Assembly: GCA_963696665.1 (NCBI GenBank) | Contig: CAVOLE010000005.1 | Location: forward strand, 248,001 to 312,000 | Direction: 5' to 3' | DNA from: Roseiarcus sp963696665 | Lineage (GTDB): Bacteria > Pseudomonadota > Alphaproteobacteria > Rhizobiales > Beijerinckiaceae | DNA length: 64,000 nucleotides | In this document: in pieces, positions 27,095-36,767 of the stretch | Numbering within the stretch: the stretch's first letter is position 1 | How the letters are laid out: each line of letters opens with the position of its first letter | Notes under the pieces: generated by a model | Seen by the model: only the letters and a program-made list of their open reading frames with translations | What the model was told of the DNA's origin: nothing | The model's database searches: none | Program-made: the position numbers and the translations under genes

Positions 27095-27192
27095 GGATTG
27101 GGGACGACCGATGAGGCAAGATGTGCTATGAGGCGCTGTTGAAATAGAGGCCGCGGAAGGTCGAAAATCGGGCGGCGTTGGGGAGGCTGCGC

Positions 27193-28221
27193 ATGATTTT
27201 TCGCCAATTGTTCGACAGCGTCTCGAGCACCTATAGCTACGTGCTCGCAAGCCGGCGAGGCGGCGAGGCGCTCATCATCGATCCGGTGCTGGAGAAGGTC
27301 GACCGCTATCTCAAGCTGATGGAGGAGCTCGATCTCAAGCTCGTCAAGGCGGTCGACACGCATCTGCACGCCGACCACATCACCGGGCTCGGAGCGTTGC
27401 GCGATCGCACGCGCTGCGTGACCGTCATGGGCGAGCAGAGCAAGGTCGATGTCGTGTCCATGCGCATCGCTGACGGCGACAAGCTCGGCGTCGAGGGCTT
27501 GAGCCTCGACGTGCTCTACACGCCCGGCCACACCGACGATTCCTACAGCTTCCATTTCGGCGATCGGGTGTTCACCGGCGACACTTTGCTCATTCGGGGC
27601 ACCGGCCGCACCGATTTCCAGAACGGCGATTTCCGCGCCCAATACGAGAGTTTGCAGCGCCTGATGCGATTGCCGGAAGAGACGCTGGTCTTTCCGGCGC
27701 ACGATTACAAAGGCGACACCGTCAGCTCCATTGGCGAGGAAAAGCGCTTCAATCCGCGCCTTCAGGTTTGTGACGCCGACGAATACGCGAAGCTGATGGA
27801 GAGCCTGCACCTGCCCAATCCGAAAATGATGGACGTCGCCATTCCCGCCAACATCCATCAGGGGCTGCATCAGGAGGATGTGGCGCGCAAGGGATGGGCC
27901 TTTTCGGCTGAACAGGCGAAGGGGCTCCTCGGGCGGTCGGACGTTGCGCTGATCGACCTGCGCGAGAAAAAGGAACGCGAGCGCACCGGCGCCATTCCCG
28001 GTTCGCTTCACGCGCCCTATGGCGAGCTTCAGGACCATATCGGCGAAGGCGGCCTCATCCACGAGCTCGCGCGGTCCGGCAAGACGATCGTCTTCTACTG
28101 CGCCTTCGGCGAACGTTCGGCGATGGCGGTGCAGGCGGCCCAGGACCAGGGCCTCGCCTCAGCCCGGCATCTCGAGGGCGGCATGTCGGCCTGGACGAAA
28201 GCAGGCGGCGCGGCGAGCTGA
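27193..28221 (+). CDS. Persulfide dioxygenase-rhodanese fusion (ETHE1-like MBL fold)
   Basis: A 342-aa sulfur-metabolism enzyme. The N-terminal metallo-beta-lactamase domain (about 1-235) holds HLHADH, the GDTLLIRGTGRTDFQNGD loop and FPAHDYKG, which match glyoxalase-II-like persulfide dioxygenases that oxidise glutathione persulfide to sulfite. The C-terminal rhodanese domain (about 250-342) has the active-site loop YCAFGERSAMAV with a catalytic Cys and ends GGMSAWTKAGG. Fusions of this type couple persulfide oxidation to thiosulfate formation or sulfur transfer. Start preceded by GGGAGG. A sulfide-detoxifying role is inferred from the family. Confidence 0.92.
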   Translation: MIFRQLFDSVSSTYSYVLASRRGGEALIIDPVLEKVDRYLKLMEELDLKLVKAVDTHLHADHITGLGALRDRTRCVTVMGEQSKVDVVSMRIADGDKLGVEGLSLDVLYTPGHTDDSYSFHFGDRVFTGDTLLIRGTGRTDFQNGDFRAQYESLQRLMRLPEETLVFPAHDYKGDTVSSIGEEKRFNPRLQVCDADEYAKLMESLHLPNPKMMDVAIPANIHQGLHQEDVARKGWAFSAEQAKGLLGRSDVALIDLREKKERERTGAIPGSLHAPYGELQDHIGEGGLIHELARSGKTIVFYCAFGERSAMAVQAAQDQGLASARHLEGGMSAWTKAGGAAS

Positions 28222-28347
28222 GCCTCTTCACATCGGTTTATTTCGATCAGTTGCGCCGCCGGGTCAGAGATCGTTGACGGACTTTCCGTTGACCTCATTT
28301 GGCGCCAGGGCGTAGCGTCGCGCGCATCGGCGGTCTGGGAGGCGTCC

Positions 28348-29154
28348 ATGCCCAAGGTCAAAGTCAACGACATCACGATCAACTACGAGACCCAAGGATC
28401 GGGCGAGCCGCTCGTGCTCATTCCTTATCTTGCCGCCGACAACGCCTGTTACGCCTTCCAGGTCGCCGACTACGCCAAGCATTTCACCTGCATTTCGCTC
28501 GATCCCCGCGGCGCGGGCGAGACCGACAAGCCGGACGGGCCCTATTCGACCCAATTGTTCGCCGACGACGTCGCCGCTTTCATGGCGGCGATCGGCGTCG
28601 AAAAGGCGCATGTGAGCGGCCTGTCATTGGGCGGCGCCATTGGCCTGTGGCTCGCCAGCAAATACCCCGAGCGGGTCAAGACGCTGTCGCTGCACTCGTG
28701 CTGGCCGAAGAGCGATCCGTTCCTGAAGGTCATCCTCGGCGACTGGCAAATCATCGCCAAGGCGCTCGGCAACGTGCAGGAAATGATCATCCAGGGGATC
28801 TTTCCATTCTGCTTCACGCCCGAGCTTTACGCCGCCAAGCCCGAATATATCGACCAGCTGGCCGCCTTCGTACGCAGCCGGCCGAGACAGCCGGTCGACG
28901 CCTTCCTTCGCCAGTCGGACGCCGTCATCGCCCATGACGCGCTGGCGCAGCTCGGCAAGATCACGGCGCCGACGCAGATCACGTTCGGCCAACATGATAT
29001 GGTGACCTCGACTCGCTTCGTCGGGCCGTTCACGAGCGGCGTCAAGAACAGCGAGCTCGTCATCTTCGCGATGTGCGCCCACGCCCCGATCTATGAAAGG
29101 GTGAGCGAGTTCAACGAGAAGACATTAGCCTTTCTCAAGCGGCACATCGGCTAG
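28348..29154 (+). CDS. Alpha/beta hydrolase
   Basis: A 268-aa alpha/beta hydrolase fold enzyme with the oxyanion region DNACYAFQVADYAKHF, DPRGAGETDKP, the nucleophile elbow GLSLGGAIG (Ser) and a C-terminal catalytic His in CAHAPIYERV. The acid is probably the Asp in FGQHDMVT. It resembles the RutD/3-oxoadipate enol-lactonase-like group. Substrate unknown. No operon partner is evident, though the outer-membrane protein gene follows after 20-30 bp. Confidence 0.88.
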   Translation: MPKVKVNDITINYETQGSGEPLVLIPYLAADNACYAFQVADYAKHFTCISLDPRGAGETDKPDGPYSTQLFADDVAAFMAAIGVEKAHVSGLSLGGAIGLWLASKYPERVKTLSLHSCWPKSDPFLKVILGDWQIIAKALGNVQEMIIQGIFPFCFTPELYAAKPEYIDQLAAFVRSRPRQPVDAFLRQSDAVIAHDALAQLGKITAPTQITFGQHDMVTSTRFVGPFTSGVKNSELVIFAMCAHAPIYERVSEFNEKTLAFLKRHIG

Positions 29155-29183
29155 AAGGGCCTAGAAATGCTGGTGTGAGGGGG

Positions 29184-30092
29184 ATGACGCCAGCGGTTCG
29201 CCGCCCTCGTCCATGGCCCGCGCTCCATTGGCTGGGCGTCGCCATCGCCATCGCCGGCGCCCCTTCCTTGGCGAGGGCCGACGACGATGAGCTTTCGGAG
29301 ACGGCGGCGACCAATCCCTTCTATGCGCTCGACACCAAGAACCTGTTCGGCTTCCTCGAGGGGGCGGACGTGGGCGAGCAAGGCGATCGGTCGCTCGAAT
29401 TCGAGACCACCGGGTCCTTCGGCAGGCAGCAGGGCGTCTACAATTCGATCGAACAGGAAATCATCTTCGAACCCACGCTGACCAATTCGCTTGGAGTCGA
29501 GTTCGGAGCGCATGTCCTCGGCCAGGACATCCACGGCGTGCCCGGCCTGCCCGATTTCGCCGGCGTCAATTTCATGGGCGCCTCGGTTGAGCTCCGCTAC
29601 GTGGTGATGCACCGGACCGCCGATCTTCCGATCCAGGTGACGGTGACGGCGGAGCCCGAATACAATTCCATCGCCGACGCCGGGCGGCAGGCCAATGATT
29701 TCAGTACGGCGTTCCGCGCCATTGCGGACGTCATCTCCAGCGACCGTCGACTTTATGGCGCGATCAATCTCGTCTACGCGCCGGATGGCGCCCGGTTTCC
29801 GGGTCAGCCGTGGCAGGACACGGGCGTGCTTTCCGCTTCCGCCGCGCTTTCTTATCGCCCGACGCCGGCTCTGATGTTCGGCGCGGAGGCGGACTACGAC
29901 CGCGCCTATGGCGGGCTCGTCCCGCGCGGATTCGAGGGGCAGGCTTTCTACCTCGGGCCGACGTTCCACTACCAGATCAACGAAAAGATCGATCTTTCAG
30001 CCGCCTTCCTCGCGCAAACGCCCGTCGGCCGGCTCGACTTCGACGAATTCCCGCGGGAGCTCGCCAAGCTGAGGCTGGAAGTCGAGTTCTGA
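29184..30092 (+). CDS. Putative outer-membrane beta-barrel protein
   Basis: A roughly 302-aa exported protein: signal peptide ending ARA-DDDE after a hydrophobic stretch (LHWLGVAIAIAGAPSLA). Alternating hydrophobic strands follow, and the last residue is Phe (LRLEVEF), the usual BAM-targeting signature for outer-membrane barrels. It resembles conserved transporter-like OMPs of unknown function in alphaproteobacteria. The start is uncertain: a GTG three codons upstream (29175) is also possible. Ends 47 bp before a palindromic repeat. Confidence 0.7.
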   Translation: MTPAVRRPRPWPALHWLGVAIAIAGAPSLARADDDELSETAATNPFYALDTKNLFGFLEGADVGEQGDRSLEFETTGSFGRQQGVYNSIEQEIIFEPTLTNSLGVEFGAHVLGQDIHGVPGLPDFAGVNFMGASVELRYVVMHRTADLPIQVTVTAEPEYNSIADAGRQANDFSTAFRAIADVISSDRRLYGAINLVYAPDGARFPGQPWQDTGVLSASAALSYRPTPALMFGAEADYDRAYGGLVPRGFEGQAFYLGPTFHYQINEKIDLSAAFLAQTPVGRLDFDEFPRELAKLRLEVEF

Positions 30093-30138
30093 ATGTGCAT
30101 GGAGCAACCGGTCTCCAGCGAGTGGCGTCCGAGGAAAC

Positions 30139-30227
30139 CGTCATTGCGAGGAGCGCAGCGACGAAGCAATCCAGGGAACGAAGGGCGCCGACAACTCCTG
30201 GATTGCTTCGCTTCGCTCGCAATGACG
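30139..30227. repeat. Intergenic palindromic repeat, copy 1
   Basis: An 89-bp element bounded by CGTCATTGCGAG and its inverse CTCGCAATGACG. Internal arms are CGAAGCAATCCAG and CTGGATTGCTTCG, so the whole can fold into one long hairpin. Related copies lie at 35811-35900 and 37518-37650. Lies between the stops of the outer-membrane protein gene and the minus-strand ThDP enzyme gene, where it may serve as a bidirectional terminator or REP-like site. Confidence 0.85.
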
Positions 30228-30261
30228 ATCGCGGTGCGACCAATCTCGTCACTCGTTCTAG

Positions 30262-31908
30262 TCACCCCGCGCCGACCGCACCTGGCGCGCGCAATTCGTC
30301 GACCAGCACCCGCTCGTTCTCCGAATAGTCGATCGGCGTCGACACCAGATGCACGCCGCCGCTGGCGAAGGCGGATTCGAGCGCGGGCGCGAGCCCGTCG
30401 GCGCTCTCCACCAGGCTGCCCTTCGCGCCATAGGCCTTTGCGTAAGCCGTAAAGTCCGGATCCCCGAACGTCATGCCGTAGTCGGGGAATCCATCCACCG
30501 CCTGCTTCCAGCGGATCATGCCGTAGGCGTGGTCCACGAGCACCAGCACGACGAGATTGAGCTTGAGCCGCACGGCGGTTTCAAGCTCTTGCGAGTTCAT
30601 CATGAAGCCGCCGTCGCCGCAGACGGCGAGCACGCGGCGGTCCGGATTGAGGCACGCGGCCATGATCGCCGAGGGCAAGCCGGCGCCCATGGTGGCGAGC
30701 GCGTTGTCGAGCAGAAGCGTGTTCGCGACATGGGTGCGATAGTTGCGCGCAAACCAAATCTTGTACATGCCGTTGTCGAGACAGACGACCCCGTCCTCCG
30801 GCATGACTTGGCGCACATCGTGGACGATCCGCTGCGGCGTCGGCGGATAGCGGCTTTCCTCCGCCCGGTCGGCGATGTGAGCGAGAATGTCCTCGCGGAG
30901 ATGAAGGAGCGCCTGCGCTCTCGGCAATCGATCCTGAAGGCGATCGGCCAAGAGCGTGAGTGTGGGGCCGACGTCGCCGATGAGTTCCGCTTGCGGAAAG
31001 TACACTTCCTCGACCGTCGCCGGCAGATAGCCGACATGCAGCACCGTCGGCCCGTCCGGTCCCATGAAGAAGGGCGGCTTCTCCACCGTGTCATGGCCGA
31101 TGGCGATGATCAGGTCCGCCCGATCGATCGCGCGATGAACGTAGTCGCGTTCCGATAGCGCGGCAGTGCCCATGTAGAGGTCCGAGCCGCCGGTGACGGC
31201 GCCCTTCCCCATTTGCGTATTGAAGAACGGGATCCGCACCCGCGTGACGAACTCCGACAGGGCGTCGGAAAGCCACGGCCGGCTGGCCGCGGCGCCGAGC
31301 ATGATCAGCGGCCGTTTCGCGCCGAGGATAAGCTGAGCCGCCCGATCGAGCGCGGCGCTGGAGGCGATGGGCAAATCAATCCGGTGAGGCGGGATCGGCG
31401 CCATGTCGGGCGCCGCCGCATGCGCGATGTCTTCCGGCAACTCAAGATGAACCGGGCCCGGCCGTTCGAGCTGCGCGACGCGGAACGCTTCCCGCACCAT
31501 TGTCGGGATGGTCGCGGCGCTCACGATCTGATCGGCCATCTTGGTGAGCGGCGTCATCGCCGAAACGATGTCGACCACCTGGAAGCCGGCCTGCTTGCGG
31601 CTCAAGATCCCCTTCTGTCCCGTGATCATCACCATCGGCATGGCGCCGAGCAGCGCGTAAGCGGCGCCGGTTGTCAGATTGAGCGCGCCAGGGCCAAGCG
31701 TCGCGATGCACACGCCGGGCCTGCCGGTGAGCCGCCCGTGCGTCGCCGCCATGAAAGCCGCCGCCTGCTCGTGGCGGGTCAACTGAAGCTTGATCTTCGA
31801 GCGGCGCAGAGCTTCGACCACGTCGAGGTTCTCTTCGCCGGGAACCCCGAAGATCTGCTGCACGCCCTCGTTCTCGAGCGCGGCCACCATGAGTTCGGCG
31901 CCGTTCAT
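30262..31908 (-). CDS. Acetolactate synthase-like thiamine diphosphate enzyme (AlsS type)
   Basis: A 548-aa ThDP-dependent enzyme with the three-domain layout of acetohydroxyacid synthases. The Pyr domain has FGVPGEENLDVVEAL and HEQAAAFMAATHGRLTG, with the catalytic Glu equivalent in the latter. A central domain follows, then the ThDP domain GDGGFMMNSQELETA. It lacks a neighbouring ilvH regulatory subunit and looks like the catabolic AlsS or acetolactate synthase large-subunit-like group (540-560 aa). It might condense two pyruvates, but ThDP enzymes switch substrate easily. Start MNGAEL follows AGGGGCGG. The aldehyde dehydrogenase gene lies 61 bp upstream on the same strand, suggesting a shared transcript. 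Confidence 0.85.
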   Translation of the reverse strand: MNGAELMVAALENEGVQQIFGVPGEENLDVVEALRRSKIKLQLTRHEQAAAFMAATHGRLTGRPGVCIATLGPGALNLTTGAAYALLGAMPMVMITGQKGILSRKQAGFQVVDIVSAMTPLTKMADQIVSAATIPTMVREAFRVAQLERPGPVHLELPEDIAHAAAPDMAPIPPHRIDLPIASSAALDRAAQLILGAKRPLIMLGAAASRPWLSDALSEFVTRVRIPFFNTQMGKGAVTGGSDLYMGTAALSERDYVHRAIDRADLIIAIGHDTVEKPPFFMGPDGPTVLHVGYLPATVEEVYFPQAELIGDVGPTLTLLADRLQDRLPRAQALLHLREDILAHIADRAEESRYPPTPQRIVHDVRQVMPEDGVVCLDNGMYKIWFARNYRTHVANTLLLDNALATMGAGLPSAIMAACLNPDRRVLAVCGDGGFMMNSQELETAVRLKLNLVVLVLVDHAYGMIRWKQAVDGFPDYGMTFGDPDFTAYAKAYGAKGSLVESADGLAPALESAFASGGVHLVSTPIDYSENERVLVDELRAPGAVGAG

Positions 31909-31969
31909 CAGACCGCCCCTTTGGGGACAATCCTGAAGCGCACGGTCGCGCATGCATGCCTCATCAGCA

Positions 31970-33398
31970 TCACGTCATCTGGGTGACGAGCTTCGGGCTG
32001 AGATAGGCCTCGAGCGCCTCGGCGCCGCCTTCCGAGCCGTAGCCGGAATCCTTGACCCCGCCGAACGGCAATTCCGGCAGCGCGAGCCCATGGTGGTTGA
32101 TCGAGACCATTCCGCTTTCCACGTCCCGGCCCACGTCCGCCATCGTCTTCGCTGACTTTGTATAAGCATAGGCCGCAAGCCCGTAAGGCAGCCGGTTCGC
32201 TTCGCCGATCGCGGCGCTGTAATCCTTAAAGGGGCTCATCAAGGCGATGGGGCCGAACGGCTCCTCGTTCATGACGCGGGCCCCCATGGGAACGTCAGTC
32301 AGCACGGTCGGCGCAAAGAAATAGCCGCGGTTGCCAATTCGCTCCCCACCGCACGCCACCTTAGCGCCGCGAGAAACCGCATCCGCTGTCAGCGCCTCCA
32401 TAGCCTCCAGCCGGCGCCCGTGGGCCACAGGCCCCATTGTTATGCCCTCGGCGAGCCCATCGCCGACCTTGATCGACTTCGCGGCTGTGACGAAACCATC
32501 GACGAATTTGGGATAGACGCTCTCGTGCACGAGGAACCGAGTCGGGGCGACGCAGACCTGTCCGGCGTTGCGAAACTTCGACGCCGCTAGGACCTTGACC
32601 GCACGGTCGATGTCAGCGTCTTCGAACACGATCGCCGGCGCGTGGCCGCCGAGTTCCATTGTCACTCGCTTCATGTGCAGACCTGCAAGCGAGGCCAGCT
32701 GTTTGCCGACCGCGGTCGACCCCGTGAACGAGATTTTCTTAATTGTCTGGTGTGGGATGAGATAAGCGCTGATCGCCGCCGGGTCGCCGAACACGAGATT
32801 GAGCACGCCGTGCGGAAGGCCTGCGTCGGCAAAGGCGGCGGCAAGCGCGGCGCAGCTCGCTGGCGTATCTTCCGGGCCCTTGATGATGATCGAGCATCCT
32901 GCAGCGAGCGCCGCGGAAATCTTGCGGACGGCCTGATTGATCGGGAAATTCCACGGCGAGAACGCCGCCACCGGACCAACCGGCTCTTTGACCACCAACT
33001 GGCTGACATTTGTGGCGCGGCCGGGGACAATGCGCCCGTAGGCGCGCCGGCCTTCCTCTGCGAACCAATCGATGACGTCGGCGCCTGCGGCGGCTTCCAT
33101 CCGAAGATTCGGCGAGCGGCTTGCCTTGCTCAATCGTCATGGCGCGCGCGACGCTTTCGTTGCGCTCGCGCAGAAGCTCGGCGGCGCGGCGCATGAGCTT
33201 CGACCGCTCGAAGGCCGAGGTGTTGCGCCACTTCGCAAACCCGAGCGCCGCCGCCGCCAAGGCGTCGTCGAGGTCGGTTTTGTCGGCGACAGCGTGCGAG
33301 CCAATCGTCTCCTCGGTCGCCGGGTTGAGCACCGGCGCCTGGCCGCCCCGGCCGCGGCGCCACTCACCGTCGATGAAAAGCTGGGTCTCGGCGAGCAT
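31970..33398 (-). CDS. NAD(P)-dependent aldehyde dehydrogenase (succinate-semialdehyde-type), frameshifted
   Basis: An aldehyde dehydrogenase of about 475 aa. The N-terminal part (LFIDGEWRRG, RNESVARAMTIEQGKPLAES) is in one frame. The rest (AAAGADVIDWFAEEGRRAYG, FSPWNFPINQAVRK, ISFTGSTAVGK, MELGGHAPAIVFED, NAGQVCVAPTRF with the catalytic Cys) is in another. Removing one T near 33105 joins them as LAES-RMEAAAG. The WFAEEGRRAYG block is typical of succinate-semialdehyde and related dehydrogenases. The start is placed at the ATG behind AAAGGACGCC; an ATG five codons upstream is possible. Probably cotranscribed with the ThDP enzyme. Confidence 0.85.
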
Positions 33399-33757
33399 CA
33401 GGCGTCCTTTCATGAATACGCGTTGCTTAGGCGCGCGCTCCTTAAGCCGAGCGGGCGGGCGCCCTACTCCCTTCAAGCTTTCTCCATCTTGATTCCATCA
33501 CGCGGCGCAGGGCAAGGGTTTAAGGCGCGCGATCGCCCGCGCCGCAGCTTCTTCGCGGGCGCGGTTGGCCGACGACCTGAACGCTCGCCGTGGCCGCTGA
33601 CGGGTAACCGCCAGCCTGAGCGGCGTTGAGGGTTCGATATCGGTTGCGGCAGTTCGCCACAAGGAACGTATAAGCTGGCGCTCGAAGCGCTCGATTCGGC
33701 GCTTCAAGCATCGGTGGAGCGGGCCGCCGCGTCGCTCGTTCCCGAACCGGAGTCGCC
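33399..33757. other. Intergenic region, about 360 bp, no supported gene
   Basis: Lies between the divergent aldehyde dehydrogenase and D-Ala-D-Ala carboxypeptidase genes and should contain both promoters. A 69-codon minus-strand frame with a TTG start exists but is Arg/Ala-rich with no ribosome-binding site, and I do not accept it as a gene. Nothing else stands out. Confidence 0.5.
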
Positions 33758-34940
33758 ATGCGGTCTCGTCTGCTCGCTCTCGTCTTGCTCCTCTTGCCAG
33801 CTCCCGCGCTCGCCGGCGTCAAGGAGACGGTCGCGGCGCTCGCGCCATCGGCGACCGTGCTCGTGGTGGATTCCAAGGGCAATGAGCTCATCGCGCAAAA
33901 TGCCGACAAGCCCTTCGTCCCGGCCTCGGTCACCAAGATCGTCACGGCTTGGCTCGCGCTGGAGGCGCTAGGCGCCGACTACCGTTTCGAGACGCGCTTC
34001 TATCTCGACGACAAGCGCGTGCTCTACGTTAAGGGCGGCGGCGATCCTTACCTGATCTCGGAGGAGTCTGGCGCCGCTTGCGGCCGCGCTCGTCGCCAAA
34101 ATCGGCAAGGCGCCGATCACGGGCCTCGTCGTCGACGCCAGCTACTATCCTTCAAACCTGCACATCCCGGGCATCGAGGATGATGGCACGGCTTACGACG
34201 CGCTGAATTCGGCGCTGGGGGTCAATTTCAACACGATCGACGCGGAGCGCATCGGCAATGAGGTGCGCTCCGCGGAGGAGCAGACCCCGATCACTCCCAT
34301 CGCGACCGCTCGGTTCCTCGCGAAGGGCCCGCCCGACGGAGAGGGCCGCATCAGTCTTGGCCAGGACCCTACGGTCGGCCTCCGGTACGCCGGCGAACTG
34401 ATCGCCGCCTTCATCCAGCGGGCCGGCGGCAGCGTGAAAGGCGACATCTCGATCGGAGCCGTGCCCAAGGGCCTGGAGCCGATCTATGTCCACCGGCAGT
34501 CGCGCAGCCTCTCGGAGATCCTGGCCGAACTCCTTCTCGATTCGAACAATTATACCGCCAACCAGGTCTTCTTGGAGATCGGCGCCCATGAGCTGGGAGG
34601 GCCGGTCAGTCTCGCGAAGTCGCTCGAGGTCGCGAACACAATGCTCGCGGCGCACGGCCTCGCTGGCGCCATCCATCTCGAGGAGGGCTCCGGCATCAGC
34701 CGCGACACCCGGTTCACGGCGCGCGGCCTCGCCAAGGTGCTCGAGCTCTTCGCGCCCCATGCCGCCCTGCTCCATGGCCATGACGGCGGCTTGAACAAGA
34801 GCGGAACCATGGCCGGAATCCGCACGCTCGCCGGCTATGCCGACACCTCTGCGCACGGGCGGGTCCGTTTCGTCATCTCGGTCGCGAGCAATGACGAGAC
34901 GCGCTTCCAGATCCTCCAAGCGATCAAGTCCGGGCTATAA
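33758..34940 (+). CDS. dacB: D-alanyl-D-alanine carboxypeptidase/endopeptidase (PBP4, DacB family), one-base insertion
   Basis: A periplasmic peptidoglycan hydrolase trimming or cleaving stem peptides. Signal peptide RSRLLALVLLLLPAPALAG, then SxxK in FVPASVTKIVTAWLALEALG, the SxN region (DSNNYTANQVF) and a KSG variant of the KTG box in LNKSGTMAGIRTLAGY. The frame changes in the run GAGGAGTCTGG. Omitting the T at 34067 gives LISEELAPLAAALVAKIGKA and a continuous protein of about 393 aa. Otherwise a truncated 141-aa product results. The protein lacks the large insertion domain of E. coli PBP4 and is closer to the shorter alphaproteobacterial type. Confidence 0.87.
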
Positions 34941-34970
34941 CCCAACCTTCGTCGTCCTCAGGAAACATGA

Positions 34971-35666
34971 ATGACCGACTATCCGTTCACCGCCCAAGAC
35001 CTCGAGGCGCTTAAGGCCTGGGACACGCCGACGATCTGCAACGGGCTCGAGATCGTCTCGCCGGAGAGACGGGCGATAGGCTTCACCGTCGAGCCGGTGG
35101 TCGTGGTCGACCGCAAGCTGCCGCCGATCGTCGGCCTCGCCCGGACCGGCATGATCCGGGCCAAGGAGCCGCCGCGCGGACCCATCCCCCCGCGGGAAGA
35201 CTGGTATGACTACGTGGCCGCGGGGGCGATGCCGACGATCGCAATCATCCAGGACGTGGATGACCGGCCCGGCTTCGGCGCGTTTTGGGGCGAGGTGCAG
35301 ACGGCCGTGCACGCCGCCCTTGGCGTTAAGGGCTGCGTGACCAATGGCTCGTTCCGCGACATCGACATGCTGGCCCCCGGCTTCCAAATTCTGGGCAGTC
35401 GAATTGGGCCAAGCCACGCGCATGTGCACATGACGCAGATGAAGTGCGAGGTGAACATTTTCGGCATGCTTGCGCGCCACGACGACGTCATCCACGCCGA
35501 CGTGCATGGCGCGGTCGTCATCCCGGCGGAGGCGGTGCGCGCGTTGCCCAAGGCGATCGACCTTCTGACCCGGCGCGAGAAGGTGATCCTCGACCGGGCG
35601 CGCGCTCCCGGCTTCACGAGCCGCGACATGCGCGAGGCGCTGAGCCAGTCTCGCGAAATCCACTGA
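34971..35666 (+). CDS. RraA-family protein (HMG aldolase-like)
   Basis: A 231-aa protein of the RraA/4-hydroxy-4-methyl-2-oxoglutarate aldolase fold. The swivelling domain contains WDTPTICNGLE near the start, GEVQTAVHAALGVKGCVTNG and SFRDIDMLAPGF with the metal/substrate-binding Arg-Asp pair. Some members regulate RNase E, others cleave HMG or oxaloacetate; the longer bacterial form here (with a C-terminal region after residue 175) suggests an enzyme of unknown substrate. Thirty bp after dacB on the same strand. Confidence 0.85.
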   Translation: MTDYPFTAQDLEALKAWDTPTICNGLEIVSPERRAIGFTVEPVVVVDRKLPPIVGLARTGMIRAKEPPRGPIPPREDWYDYVAAGAMPTIAIIQDVDDRPGFGAFWGEVQTAVHAALGVKGCVTNGSFRDIDMLAPGFQILGSRIGPSHAHVHMTQMKCEVNIFGMLARHDDVIHADVHGAVVIPAEAVRALPKAIDLLTRREKVILDRARAPGFTSRDMREALSQSREIH

Positions 35667-35810
35667 TCGAACCGAAAAGCGTCCGCGCGGTTATAAGAAC
35701 CAACAGCCAAGCCGCGACGCGATCTCTGGCATCATCGACGAGAGTCCACGCCGCATTCAGGCCTGGCTTCGGTCCGAACACGCTCGTTCGTAACGGTTGG
35801 GTTCTGCGGC

Positions 35811-35900
35811 CGTCATTGCGAGCGAAGCGAAGCAATCCAGGAGTCGCCGGGCGCCCTACGCACCCTGGATCGCCACGTCGCTTCGCTCCTCGCGATGACG
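35811..35900. repeat. Intergenic palindromic repeat, copy 2
   Basis: A 90-bp element of the same family as 30139-30227: begins CGTCATTGCGAGCGAAGCGA with AGCAATCCAG, ends CTTCGCTCCTCGCGATGACG. The arms are slightly less perfect than in copy 1. Placed between the convergent stops of the RraA-like and SDR genes. Confidence 0.85.
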
Positions 35901-35912
35901 GCGCGCGCTAAA

Positions 35913-36674
35913 CTAGAACCCCTGGTCCTGCGCGGAAATGTAGGCCCGGTTCCAGGTCGGCGCGATCAAGACGTCGTTGAGGCACACGCGCGGCGGCAGG
36001 CAGGCGATGTAGCGGATGAGATCGCCGAGGTCCTCCGATTGCAGCATCCGCGCCTTGTCCTCGTCGCTGACGGGAACCGGGCGCTTGGCGAGGATCGGCG
36101 TCGCCACTTCACCCGGAGAGAGCGCGGTCGAGCGAATGCCGTTCCGGCACTCCTCCATGTTGATGCTATGGCTCAGAGCGACGACGCCATGCTTTGCCGC
36201 GATATAGCCGACGCCGGGTTGCGTGCTCACGAACCGCCCGGCGATCGAGGCGATGTTGATGATCACGCCGTCCTTCTGCTTGCGCATGATCGGCAGGACC
36301 GCGATCGCGCCATGAAAGGCGCTCGACAGGTTCGCGCGGATGAGCTCGTCGGCGCCCGCGGCTGTAAGTTTCTTCCAACTTCGATCCGGGATGTTGGAGC
36401 CTGCATTGTTCACGAGAATGTCGAGGCGGCCGAATTCCTTTTCGATCGCTTCCGCAATCCGGGACGCGTCTTCGGGGCGTGTCATGTCCCCGACATGGAC
36501 ACGCGCCGTTCCGTCGCTTTTTGCGATCCGGGCGGCAACCGCCTCGAGCGGCTCCTTTCGCCGCCCCGTCACCATCACGCTCGCGCCTTCCTCGGCGAGC
36601 GCGAGCGCTCCAGCTTCCCCGATGCCGCTTCCCGCGCCGGTGACCCAAGCAACCTTGCCCTTGAGCCGCTTCAT
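35913..36674 (-). CDS. Short-chain dehydrogenase/reductase
   Basis: A 253-aa classical SDR: cofactor loop TGAGSGIGEAGALALAEEGA, NNAG motif VNNAGSNIP, active-site Ser in NIASIAGRF and catalytic Tyr-Lys in GYIAAKHGVVALS. The pattern suggests NADP or NAD with a small or charged substrate, but neither can be fixed. It is divergent from a TetR-type regulator 147 bp away whose operator lies between them, so the regulator probably controls it. Start MKRLKG chosen over an ATG five codons upstream. Confidence 0.93.
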   Translation of the reverse strand: MKRLKGKVAWVTGAGSGIGEAGALALAEEGASVMVTGRRKEPLEAVAARIAKSDGTARVHVGDMTRPEDASRIAEAIEKEFGRLDILVNNAGSNIPDRSWKKLTAAGADELIRANLSSAFHGAIAVLPIMRKQKDGVIINIASIAGRFVSTQPGVGYIAAKHGVVALSHSINMEECRNGIRSTALSPGEVATPILAKRPVPVSDEDKARMLQSEDLGDLIRYIACLPPRVCLNDVLIAPTWNRAYISAQDQGF

Positions 36675-36767
36675 CGATTCCCTTCCCATTCAAAAGGACC
36701 GCGTTTCCCATGACAGAGCCTCGGCGTGACGGCAACGCGTTCCGACGATGCTTGGGGCGCGACACGC

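Noticed and set aside
33498..33707. 69-codon minus-strand ORF in the gap before dacB
   Set aside because: TTG start with no ribosome-binding site, basic low-complexity product.
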